From the NCBI RefSeq assembly GCF_964340395.1, contig NC_135557.1:2024687-2088686 (forward strand): a stretch of 64,000 nt of DNA, in the 5' to 3' direction. The notes below the pieces were generated by a model. That model ran no database searches. It was given only the letters and a program-made list of their open reading frames with translations, and was not told where the DNA came from. Made by a program: the position numbers and the translations under genes. Within the stretch, counting starts at the first letter, position 1. Each line of letters starts with the position of its first letter. This DNA is from Glandiceps talaboti. Its lineage: Eukaryota > Hemichordata > Enteropneusta > Spengelidae. Below are positions 34,147-46,182 of this stretch, in pieces.

Positions 34147-34177
34147 TCAATACACAGCCAGGTTGAGTGAATCTGAG
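34147..34177 (+). CDS. MRE11: MRE11 micro-exon (QYTARLSESE)
   Basis: This 31-bp exon lies between acceptor TTTTACAAG and donor GTGAGTAG. With the two bases carried over it restores phase and reads N-QYTARLSESE. It is inferred from frame and splice signals, because it is too short to stand alone. The following intron (34178-34557) is unique, with a TGTTTGTTTG tract serving as polypyrimidine-like sequence before the last acceptor. Confidence 0.78.
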
Positions 34178-34557
34178 GTGAGTAGAGATACTTTGATGAA
34201 TAATTACTGATTTGACTCAAATAGTGTTTTTACTAATGTTTGGCAACCCCGGTAAGAGAAATTGGGAAGTAAGTAAAACTGGCTGTGTTTGCGCATAGAG
34301 TCTATGGTAATTTTGGTGGGGAACCCTGGTAGATTTGAACTTGAGATGTCATATTAAAATTATACAAATGTACTAAAATAGTAGAGTTATAGAAAGAGAT
34401 GGTTGTTATATTCAGTAAGGCTCAGCAAATCCTGTTGTACCATTGCAACTATATAACTTTATTTACATAATGTAGAGATATACATATATTATTCTTTATT
34501 TTGTTTATCTTGTTTGTTTGTTTGTGTGTTTGTTTGTTTGTTTGTTGTTTTCCACAG

Positions 34558-34641
34558 GAAGATGATGATCCATTCTCTATGCCATCAACAAGTAAAAGTT
34601 CAAGGTCTACTAAAAGGTCACGAACCAAGCCACTTTTCTAA
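34558..34641 (+). CDS. MRE11: MRE11 last exon and stop
   Basis: After acceptor TTTTCCACAG the exon encodes EDDDPFSMPSTSKSSRSTKR and SRTKPLF, then TAA. The EDDDPF block followed by Ser and a basic end is the characteristic MRE11 C-terminus (vertebrates: DDDDPFMNTSS then a basic tail), which supports the whole exon chain. This tail contributes to DNA binding and RAD50-complex regulation. Confidence 0.92.
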   Translation, partial: EDDDPFSMPSTSKSSRSTKRSRTKPLF

Positions 34642-34925
34642 CCTAGTCAAAGATGAGTGTTGTAACAAGCCTGTAACCTAGACTACCATAGTCAAGTCAG
34701 CTAAAATGTCATAGATTTAATGTACTTTTCTCATCTGAAATAGAGTCTAAATGTTGTAAACTTAGTAAGGTTATCAGAGTTATACAGGAATCAAAATTAG
34801 CAGTATGGTCTCTGGTAGCCTCAAACATTCAGTCCTTGTTTTCACTTATGCAATAATGTAATATCCTCAATGAGCTGTTTCATAAACTGACCAATGATTT
34901 CACCTTTCAGATTATCTCCAGCAAA
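34642..34925 (+). other. MRE11: Probable MRE11 3' UTR
   Basis: Unique sequence directly after the stop codon. No canonical AATAAA is visible before the 45-bp repeat, so the cleavage site is not located. Confidence 0.5.
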
Positions 34926-35377
34926 TGGACTACCTAGTTAAATTTGTAAGGTGGTAGTCTGTTAGACAAATGGACTACCTGGTTAAATTTGTAAGGTGGT
35001 AGTCTGTTAGACAAATGGACTACCTGGTTAAATTTGTAAGGTGGTAGTCTGTTAGACAAATGGACTACCTGGTTAAATTTGTAAGGTGGTAGTCTGTTAG
35101 ACAAATGGACTACCTGGTTAAATTTGTAAGGTGGTAGTCTGTTAGACAAATGGACTACCTGGTTAAATTTGTAAGGTGGTAGTCTGTTAGACAAATGGAC
35201 TACCTGGTTAAATTTGTAAGGTGGTAGTCTGTTAGACAAATGGACTACCTGGTTAAATTTGTAAGGTGGTAGTCTGTTAGACAAATGGACTACCTGGTTA
35301 AATTTGTAAGGTGGTAGTCTGTTAGACAAATGGACTACCTGGTTAAATTTGTATGGTAGTAGTCTTTTAGACAAATG
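34926..35377. repeat. 45-bp tandem repeat, 10 copies, hairpin-forming
   Basis: The unit contains ACAAATGGACTACCTGGTTA and GGTGGTAGTCTGTTAG and is almost perfectly conserved. GGTAGTC and GACTACC, 13 bases apart across unit boundaries, are complementary, so RNA or single-stranded DNA could form a hairpin per unit. It lies about 285 bp after the MRE11 stop, possibly in the 3' UTR. The - strand frame is an artefact. Confidence 0.92.
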
Positions 35378-35686
35378 GAAATCAATATAATCATACAGCT
35401 GAGTGAGGTAAATGTATCAAGTATATCAAGCCATATATACATGTAATTTATGTATCAATAATCTGTCTTACTATAACAGTGTGAGGGCGCTGTTCATAAA
35501 AGACCCATTCACTTGTTGTTACTAGCTGTCTATCACAATCTACTCTGAATGTTTGAAATAGGTATTACTAGCTGTCTATCACAGTCTACTATGAATGGTT
35601 CAAATAGGTATTATTCGCTATCACAATCTACTGAGGAACTTTTTGTATAAGTACAACAACGTACAAAATGGTATATTACGATAGAG
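35378..35686. other. Unique flank with a 46-bp near-duplication
   Basis: Two diverged 46-bp copies containing CTAGCTGTCTATCACA start near 35523 and 35570, with a partial third near 35616. No gene is seen. Confidence 0.7.
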
Positions 35687-38600
35687 CGCCATAGTTACAT
35701 AGGGCACCATTCTATCAATAGGTATTGTTACATAAGGCACCATTCTATCAATAGGTATTGTTACATAGGGCACCATTCTATCAATAGATATTGTTACATA
35801 GGGCACCATTCTATCAATAGGTATTGTTACATAGGGCACCATTCTATCAATAGATATTGTTACATAGGGCACCATTCTATCAATAGATATTGTTACATAG
35901 GGCACCATTCTATCAATAGGTATTGTTACATAGGGCAACATTCTATCAATAGATATTGTTACATAGGGCACCATTCTATCAATAGATATTGTTACATAAG
36001 GCACCATTCTATCAATAGATATTGTTACATAGGGCACCATTCTATCAATAGATATTGTTACATAGGGCACCATTCTATCAATAGATATTGTTACATAAGG
36101 CACCATTCTATCAATAGATATTGTTACATAGGGCACCATTCTATCAATAGATATTGTTACATAAGGCACCATTCTATCAATAGATATTGTTACATAAGGC
36201 ACCATTCTATCAATAGATATTGTTACATAAGGCACCATTCTATCAATAGATATTGTTACATAGGGCACCATTCTATCAATAGATATTGTTACATAGGGCA
36301 CCATTCTATCAATAGATATTGTTACATAAGGCAACATTCTATCAATAGATATTGTTACATAGGGCACCATTCTATCAATAGATATTGTTACATAGGGCAC
36401 CATTCTATCAATAGATATTGTTACATAGGGCACCATTCTATCAATAGATATTGTTACATAGGGCACCATTCTATCAATAGATATTGTTACATAGGGCACC
36501 ATTCTATCAATAGATATTGTTACATAAGGCACCATTCTATCAATAGATATTGTTACATAGGGCACCATTCTATCAATAGATATTGTTACATAGGGCACCA
36601 TTCTATCAATAGATATTGTTACATAAGGCACCATTCTATCAATAGGTATTGTTACATAGGGCACCATTCTATCAATAGATATTGTTACATAGGGCACCAT
36701 TCTATCAATAGATATTGTTACATAGGGCACCATTCTATCAATAGATATTGTTACATAGGGCACCATTCTATCAATAGGTATTGTTACATAGGGCAACATT
36801 CTATCAATAGATATTGTTACATAGGGCACCATTCTATCAATAGATATTGTTACATAGGGCACCATTCTATCAATAGGTATTGTTACATAAGGCACCATTC
36901 TATCAATAGATATTGTTACATAAGGCACCATTCTATCAATAGGTATTGTTACATAAGGCACCATTCTATCAATAGATATTGTTACATAGGGCACCATTCT
37001 ATCAATAGATATTGTTACATAGGGCACCATTCTATCAATAGATATTGTTACATAAGGCAACATTCTATCAATAGATATTGTTACATAGGGCACCATTCTA
37101 TCAATAGATATTGTTACATAAGGCACCATTCTATCAATAGGTATTGTTACATAGGGCACCATTCTATCAATAGATATTGTTACATAGGGCACCATTCTAT
37201 CAATAGATATTGTTACATAGGGCACCATTCTATCAATAGATATTGTTACATAAGGCACCATTCTATCAATAGATATTGTTACATAAGGCACCATTCTATC
37301 AATAGATATTGTTACATAGGGCACCATTCTATCAATAGATATTGTTACATAGGGCACCATTCTATCAATAGATATTGTTACATAAGGCAACATTCTATCA
37401 ATAGATATTGTTACATAGGGCACCATTCTATCAATAGATATTGTTACATAAGGCACCATTCTATCAATAGATATTGTTACATAGGGCACCATTCTATCAA
37501 TAGATATTGTTACATAGGGCACCATTCTATCAATAGATATTGTTACATAAGGCACCATTCTATCAATAGATATTGTTACATAGGGCACCATTCTATCAAT
37601 AGATATTGTTACATAGGGCACCATTCTATCAATAGATATTGTTACATAAGGCACCATTCTATCAATAGGTATTGTTACATAGGGCACCATTCTATCAATA
37701 GATATTGTTACATAGGGCACCATTCTATCAATAGATATTGTTACATAGGGCACCATTCTATCAATAGATATTGTTACATAGGGCACCATTCTATCAATAG
37801 ATATTGTTACATAGGGCACCATTCTATCAATAGATATTGTTACATAGGGCACCATTCTATCAATAGATATTGTTACATAAGGCACCATTCTATCAATAGA
37901 TATTGTTACATAGGGCACCATTCTATCAATAGATATTGTTACATAAGGCACCATTCTATCAATAGGTATTGTTACATAGGGCACCATTCTATCAATAGAT
38001 ATTGTTACATAGGGCACCATTCTATCAATAGATATTGTTACATAGGGCACCATTCTATCAATAGATATTGTTACATAGGGCACCATTCTATCAATAGGTA
38101 TTGTTACATAGGGCACCATTCTATCAATAGGTATTGTTACATAGGGCACCATTCTATCAATAGATATTGTTACATAGGGCACCATTCTATCAATAGGTAT
38201 TGTTACATAGGGCACCATTCTATCAATAGATATTGTTACATAGGGCACCATTCTATCAATAGGTATTGTTACATAGGGCACCATTCTATCAATAGATATT
38301 GTAACATAGGGCACCATTCTATCAATAGATATTGTTACATAAGGCACCATTCTATCAATAGATATTGTTACATAAGGCACCATTCTATCAATAGATATTG
38401 TTACATAGGGCAACATTCTATCAATAGATATTGTTACATAAGGCACCATTCTATCAATAGATATTGTTACATAGGGCAACATTCTATCAATAGATATTGT
38501 TACATAAGGCAACATTCTATCAATAGATATTGTTACATAAGGCACCATTCTATCAATAGATATTGTTACATAGGGCACCATTCTATCAATAGATATTGTT

Positions 38601-41600
38601 ACATAAGGCAACATTCTATCAATAGATATTGTTACATAAGGCACCATTCTATCAATAGATATTGTTACATAGGGCAACATTCTATCAATAGGTATTGTTA
38701 CATAAGGCACCATTCTATCGATAGATATTGTTACATAGGGCACCATTCTATCAATAGATATTGTTACATAGGGCACCATTCTATCAATAGATATTGTTAC
38801 ATAGGGCACCATTCTATCGATAGATATTGTTACATAGGGCACCATTCTATCAATAGATATTGTTACATAGGGCACCATTCTATCAATAGATATTGTTACA
38901 TAGGGCACCATTCTATCAATAGATATTGTTACATAGGGCACCATTCTATCAATAGATATTGTTACATAAGGCACCATTCTATCAATAGATATTGTTACAT
39001 AGGGCACCATTCTATCAATAGGTATTGTTACATAGGGCAACATTCTATCAATAGATATTGTTACATAGGGCACCATTCTATCAATAGATATTGTTACATA
39101 GGGCACCATTCTATCAATAGATATTGTTACATAGGGCACCATTCTATCAATAGATATTGTTACATAGGGCAACATTCTATCAATAGATATTGTTACATAG
39201 GGCACCATTCTATCAATAGATATTGTTACTTAGGGCACCATTCTATCAATAGATATTGTTACATAGGGCACCATTCTATCAATAGGTATTGTTACATAGG
39301 GCACCATTCTATCAATAGATATTGTTACATAGGGCAACATTCTATCAATAGATATTGTTACATAAGGCACCATTCTATCAATAGATATTGTTACATAGGG
39401 CAACATTCTATCAATAGGTATTGTTACATAGGGCACCATTCTATCAATAGATATTGTTACATAGGGCACCATTCTATCAATAGATATTGTTACATAGGGC
39501 ACCATTCTATCAATAGGTATTGTTACATAAGGCACCATTCTATCAATAGATATTGTTACATAGGGCACCATTCTATCAATAGATATTGTTACATAAGGCA
39601 CCATTCTATCAATAGGTATTGTTACATAGGGCAACATTCTATCAATAGATATTGTTACATAGGGCACCATTCTATCAATAGATATTGTTACATAGGGCAC
39701 CATTCTATCAATAGATATTGTTACATAGGGCACCATTCTATCAATAGATATTGTTACATAGGGCACCATTCTATCAATAGATATTGTTACATAGGGCACC
39801 ATTCCATCAATAGGTATTGTTACATAGGGCACCATTCTATCAATAGATATTGTTACATAGGGCACCATTCTATCAATAGATATTGTTACATAGGGCACCA
39901 TTCTATCAATAGGTATTGTTACATAGGGCACCATTCTATCAATAGATATTGTTACATAGGGCACCATTCTATCAATAGGTATTGTTACATAGGGCACCAT
40001 TCTATCAATAGGTATTGTTACATAAGGCACCATTCTATCAATAGATATTGTTACATAAGGCACCATTCTATCAATAGGTATTGTTACATAGGGCACCATT
40101 CTATCAATAGATATTGTTACATAGGGCACCATTCTATCAATAGATATTGTTACATAGGGCACCATTCTATCAATAGGTATTGTTACTTAGGGCACCATTC
40201 TATCAATAGATATTGTTACATAGGGCACCATTCTATCAATAGATATTGTTACATAAGGCACCATTCTATCAATAGGTATTGTTACATAGGGCACCATTCT
40301 ATCAATAGATATTGTTACATAGGGCACCATTCTATCAATAGATATTGTTACATAGGGCACCATTCTATCAATAGATATTGTTACATAGGGCACCATTCTA
40401 TCAATAGATATTGTTACATAGGGCACCATTCTATCAATAGATATTGTTACATAGGGCAACATTCTATCAATAGATATTGTTACATAGGGCAACATTCTAT
40501 CAATAGATATTGTTACATAGGGCAACATTCTATCAATAGGTATTGTTACATAAGGCACCATTCTATCAATAGATATTGTTACATAGGGCACCATTCTATC
40601 AATAGGTATTGTTACATAGGGCACCATTCTATCAATAGATATTGTTACATAGGGCACCATTCTATCAATAGATATTGTTACATAGGGCACCATTCTATCA
40701 ATAGGTATTGTTACATAAGGCACCATTCTATCAATAGATATTGTTACATAGGGCACCATTCTATCAATAGATATTGTTACATAGGGCAACATTCTATCAA
40801 TAGATATTGTTACATAGGGCACCATTCTATCAATAGATATTGTTACATAGGGCTCCATTCTATCAATAGGTATTGTTACATAAGGCACCATTCTATCAAT
40901 AGGTATTGTTACATAAGGCACCATTCTATCAATAGATATTGTTACATAGGGCACCATTCTATCAATAGATATTGTTACATATGGCACCATTCTATCAATA
41001 GATATTGTTACATAGGGCACCATTCTATCAATAGATATTGTTACATAGGGCACCATTCTATCAATAGATATTGTTACATATGGCACCATTCTATCAATAG
41101 ATATTGTTACATAGGGCACCATTCTATCAATAGATATTGTTACATAAGGCACCATTCTATCAATAGATATTGTTACATAGGGCACCATTCTATCAATAGA
41201 TATTGTTACATAGGGCACCATTCTATCAATAGATATTGTTACATAGGGCACCATTCTATCAATAGGTATTGTTACATAGGGCACCATTCTATCAATAGAT
41301 ATTGTTACATAAGGCACCATTCTATCAATAGGTATTGTTACATAAGGCACCATTCTATCAATAGATATTGTTACATAAGGCACCATTCTATCAATAGATA
41401 TTGTTACATAAGGCACCATTCTATCAATAGGTATTGTTACATAGGGCAACATTCTATCAATAGATATTGTTACATAGGGCACCATTCTATCAATAGGTAT
41501 TGTTACATAGGGCACCATTCTATCAATAGATATTGTTACATAGGGCAACATTCTATCAATAGATATTGTTACATAAGGCACCATTCTATCAATAGATATT

Positions 41601-44431
41601 GTTACATAAGGCACCATTCTATCAATAGATATTGTTACATAGGGCAACATTCTATCAATAGATATTGTTACATAAGGCACCATTCTATCAATAGATATTG
41701 TTACATAGGGCACCATTCTATCAATAGATATTGTTACATAAGGCACCATTCTATCAATAGATATTGTTACATAAGGCACCATTCTATCAATAGATATTGT
41801 TACATAAGGCACCATTCTATCAATAGATATTGTTACATAAGGCACCATTCTATCAATAGATATTGTTACATAGGGCACCATTCTATCAATAGATATTGTT
41901 ACATAGGGCACCATTCTATCAATAGATATTGTTACATAAGGCACCATTCTATCAATAGATATTGTTACATAGGGCACCATTCTATCAATAGATATTGTTA
42001 CATAGGGCACCATTCTATCAATAGATATTGTTACATAGGGCACCATTCTATCAATAGATATTGTTACATAGGGCACCATTCTATCAATAGATATTGTTAC
42101 ATAAGGCACCATGCTATCAATAGATATTGTTACATAGGGCACCATTCTATCAATAGATATTGTTACATAGGGCACCATTCTATCAATAGATATTGTTACA
42201 TAGGGCACCATTCTATCAATAGATATTGTTACATAAGGCACCATTCTATCAATAGATATTGTTACTTAGGGCACCATTCTATCAATAGATATTGTTACAT
42301 AGGGCACCATTCTATCAATAGATATTGTTACATAAGGCACCATTCTATCAATAGATATTGTTACATAGGGCACCATTCTATCAATAGATATTGTTACATA
42401 GGGCACCATTCTATCAATAGATATTGTTACATAGGGCACCATTCTATCAATAGATATTGTTACATAGGGCACCATTCTATCAATAGATATTGTTACATAG
42501 GGCAACATTCTATCAATAGATATTGTTACATAGGGCACCATTCTATCAATAGATATTGTTACATAGGGTACCATTCTATCAATAGATATTGTTACATAGG
42601 GCAACATTCTATCAATAGATATTGTTACATAGGGCACCATTCTATCAATAGATATTGTTACATAGGGCACCATTCTATCAATAGATATTGTTACATAGGG
42701 CAACATTCTATCAATAGATATTGTTACATAGGGCACCATTCTATCAATAGGTATTGTTACATAAGGCACCATTCTATCAATAGATATTGTTACATAGGGC
42801 ACCATTCTATCAATAGATATTGTTACATAGGGCACCATTCTATCAATAGATATTGTTACATAGGGCAACATTCTATCAATAGGTATTGTTACATAAGGCA
42901 CCATTCTATCAATAGATATTGTTACATAGGGCAACATTCTATCAATAGATATTGTTACATAGGGCACCATTCTATCAATAGATATTGTTACATAGGGCAA
43001 CATTCAATCAATAGATATTGTTACATAGGGCACCATTCTATCAATAGATATTGTTACATAGGGCACCATTCTATCAATAGATATTGTTACATAGGGCAAC
43101 ATTCTATCAATAGATATTGTTACATAGGGCAACATTCTATCAATAGATATTGTTACATAGGGCACCATTCTATCAATAGGTATTGTTACTTAGGGCACCA
43201 TTCTATCAATAGATATATTTACATAGGGCACCATTCTATCAATAGATATTGTTACATAAGGCACCATTCTATCAATAGATATTGTTACATAGGGCAACAT
43301 TCTATCAATAGATATTGTTACATAGGGCACCATTCTATCAATAGATATTGTTACATAGGGCACCATTCTATCAATAGATATTGTTACTTAGGGCACCATT
43401 CTATCAATAGATATTGTTACATAGGGCACCATTCTATCAATAGATATTGTTACATAGGGCAACATTCTATCAATAGATATTGTTACATAGGGCAACATTC
43501 TATCAATAGATATTGTTACATAGGGCACCATTCTATCAATAGGTATTGTTACTTAGGGCACCATTCTATCAATAGATATTGTTACATAGGGCACCATTCT
43601 ATCAATAGATATTGTTACATAAGGCACCATTCTATCAATAGATATTGTTACATAGGGCAACATTCTATCAATAGATATTGTTACATAGGGCACCATTCTA
43701 TCAATAGATATTGTTACTTAGGGCACCATTCTATCAATAGATATTGTTACATAGGGCACCATTCTATCAATAGATATTGTTACATAAGGCACCATTCTAT
43801 CAATAGATATTGTTACATAGGGCACCATTCTATCAATAGATATTGTTACATAAGGCACCATTCTATCAATAGATATTGTTACATAAGGCACCATTCTATC
43901 AATAGATATTGTTACATAGGGCACCATTCTATCAATAGATATTGTTACATAGGGCACCATTCTATCAATAGATATTGTTACATAGGGCACCATTCTATCA
44001 ATAGATATTGTTACATAGGGCACCATTCTATCAATAGGTATTGTTACATAGGGCACCATTCTATCAATAGATATTGTTACATAGGGCACCATTCTATCAA
44101 TAGATATTGTTACATAGGGCACCATTCTATCAATAGATATTGTTACATAAGGCACCATTCTATCAATAGATATTGTTACATAGGGCACCATTCTATCAAT
44201 AGATATTGTTACATAGGGCACCATTCTATCAATAGATATTGTTACATAAGGCACCATTCTATCAATAGGTATTGTTACATAGGGCACCATTCTATCAATA
44301 GATATTGTTACATAGGGCACCATTCTATCAATGGGTATTGTTACATAAGGCACCATTCTATCAATAGATATTGTTACATAAGGCACCATTCTATCAATAG
44401 ATATTGTTACTTAGGGCACCATTCTATCAAC
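35687..44431. repeat. 33-bp minisatellite, about 265 copies (8.7 kb)
   Basis: The unit contains CATTCTATCAATAGATATTG and TTACATAGGGCAC. Within it CAATA and TATTG, two bases apart, form an inverted repeat. Common variants are AGATAT/AGGTAT, GGGCACC/AAGGCACC and CACC/CAAC. A rarer ACTTAG variant (39229, 40189, 42265, 43188, 43386, 43551, 43716, 44409) creates the only stops in the - strand 11-residue periodic frame (VPYVTISIDRM). I see no start context, domain or conservation that would support translation. Confidence 0.96.
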
Positions 44432-44565
44432 ACAAACTGATTTTCAATAATATTTTTTTTAATTTTGCCACTTTTTCAGAAATAAAGATGTTATATGAAT
44501 TTTGAAACTCTATTCTTTGCCGGTTGTGAAATGTTGTGTGCCTTTTAGTGACTTATACAAGTTAT
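44432..44565. other. Unique spacer after the 33-bp array
   Basis: AT-rich sequence with TTTTTTCAGAAATAAAG near 44475, containing an AATAAA hexamer. Whether any transcript ends here is unknown. Confidence 0.45.
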
Positions 44566-45636
44566 AGAGAGCACCTCCCCCTCCTGCCTCTAGAGAACAC
44601 TTCTCTCTCCCCTCTAGAGAGCACCTGCCTCCCCTTTAGAGGACAGTGCCCCTCTTGAGAGCAACTCCTTCCTCTCCTCTATAGAGCACCTCCCTCCCTT
44701 CTATAGAGCACCTCCCTCCCTTCTATAGAGCACCTCCGTCCTTCTAGAGAGCACCTCCCTTGAGAGAGCACCTTCCTTTTCTATCTAGAGTACATCCCTC
44801 CTCTCTAGAGAGCACCTCCCTCCTCCCCTTTAGAGAACACCTCCCTCCTCCCCTTTAGAGAGCACCTCCCTCCTCCCCTTTAGAGAGCACCTCCCTCCTC
44901 ACTAGAGAGCACCCCCCTTCTCCCCTTTAGAGATCACCTCCCTCCCCCCTTTAGAGAGCACCTCCCTCCTCCCCTTTAGAGAGCACCTCCCTCCTCTCTA
45001 GAGAGCACCTCCATCCTCCCCTTTAGAGAGCACATCCCTCCTCCCCTTTAGAGAGCACATCCCTCCTCTCTAGAGAGCACATCCCTACTCCCCTTTAGAG
45101 AGCACATCCCTCCTCCCCTTTAGAGAGCACATCCCTCCCCTTTAGAGATCACCTCCCTCCTCCCCTTTAGAGAACACCTCCCCCCTCCCCTTTAGAGAGC
45201 ACATCCCTCCTCCCTTTAGAGAGCACATCCCTCCTCTCTAGAGAACACCTCCCTCCCCCCTTTAGAGAGTACCTCCCTCCTCCCCTTTAGAGAGCACATC
45301 CCTCCTCTCTAGAGAGCACCTCCCTCCCCTTTAGAGAACACCTCCCTCCTCCCCTTTAGAGAGCACATCCCTCCTCTCTAGAGAATACCTCCCTCCTCCC
45401 CTTTAGAGAGCACCTCCCTCCTCCCCTTTAGAGAGCACCCCCCTCCTCCCCTTTAGAGAGCGCCTCCCTCCTCGTTAGAGAACACCTCCCTCCTCCCCTT
45501 TAGAGAACACCTCCCTCCTTCCCTTTTAGAGAACACCTCCCTCCCCTTCAGAGAGCACCTCCCTCCTCTCTAGAGAACACCTCCCTGCTCCTCTCTAGAG
45601 AGCACCTCCCTCCTCTCTAGAGAACACCTCCTCTCC
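44566..45636. repeat. CT-rich degenerate repeat, about 26 bp
   Basis: Units of the form AGAGAGCACCTCCCTCCTCC plus CCTTT vary in length (about 19-27 bp) and composition. The + strand is strongly pyrimidine-rich except for AGAGAGCA, so mirror-repeat or triplex structures are possible. There is no coding potential. Confidence 0.9.
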
Positions 45637-45739
45637 ATTCGATAGTCTGTATGAGTCATGATATAATAGTATTAATGTATTTGTTATTGTATTCTGTAAA
45701 TTTTATTAACCATATACACTATAAGCATAGAGAAAATTA

Positions 45740-46020
45740 ATGCACCTGTCCTTCGAAGAGCTCCAGCCACTAACAATGGTGTGGATCTACAAATGTATGT
45801 TGGCACAACGGCCCTTTATACTTCCTCAACTACCTGGAGAGCATACAATCCATTGCAGCCTTTATAAATACCCAGGATCTACAGCTGGGTGCACTCAGGC
45901 ACTATCGTGGTTGAAATCTTGCCCAAGGACTTTAGCCATTCAGAAACAAATGGCAGCGATGGTGTTCAAACCTGCAACCCTGCAGATTCCAAGCCAGCCA
46001 CTCTAACCATTTGATTGTGA
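45740..46020 (-). mobile_element. tRNA-derived SINE-like fragment
   Basis: Read on the - strand from about 46015, the sequence has an A-box-like TGGTTAGAGTGG and, about 30 bases on, a B-box-like GGTTTGAACACC. These are spaced as in a tRNA-derived pol III promoter. The body continues with CTTGGGCAAG (CTTGCCCAAGGAC on +), a segment common in marine-animal repeats. The cloverleaf is degenerate, so this is not a functional tRNA gene. The + strand frame of 88 codons across it is not supported as a gene. Confidence 0.6.
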
Positions 46021-46182
46021 TCACTAACTATACTATGACAAGCTGTTGGTGTCTAAACTCTCTTATACATACATGCCAACCTTTCACTTTACAGTTGAAA
46101 ACTACAATTTGAACTATAAAACTGTTCAGTTATAAATCTTACAATTTGATGAATTGTAACAGCAGGACCTTGTCACACAGTC
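46021..46182. other. Unique spacer
   Basis: No feature is recognised; AT-rich lead-in to the 39-bp array. Confidence 0.5.

Noticed and set aside
35621-44389. Minus-strand 11-residue periodic frames (VPYVTISIDRM), up to 1,195 codons, as a repeat protein
   Set aside because: Explained by the 33-bp period. Variants are spread over all codon positions, stops arise from a single unit variant, and no signal peptide, promoter or splice context is visible.
45740-46006. An 88-codon + strand ORF as a gene
   Set aside because: It lies antisense to a degenerate tRNA-derived SINE with A- and B-box-like sequences; there is no domain or splice support.
45740-46020. Functional tRNA gene on the minus strand
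   Set aside because: Box A and B resemble a tRNA promoter, but the cloverleaf stems, anticodon loop and acceptor pairing are not recoverable.
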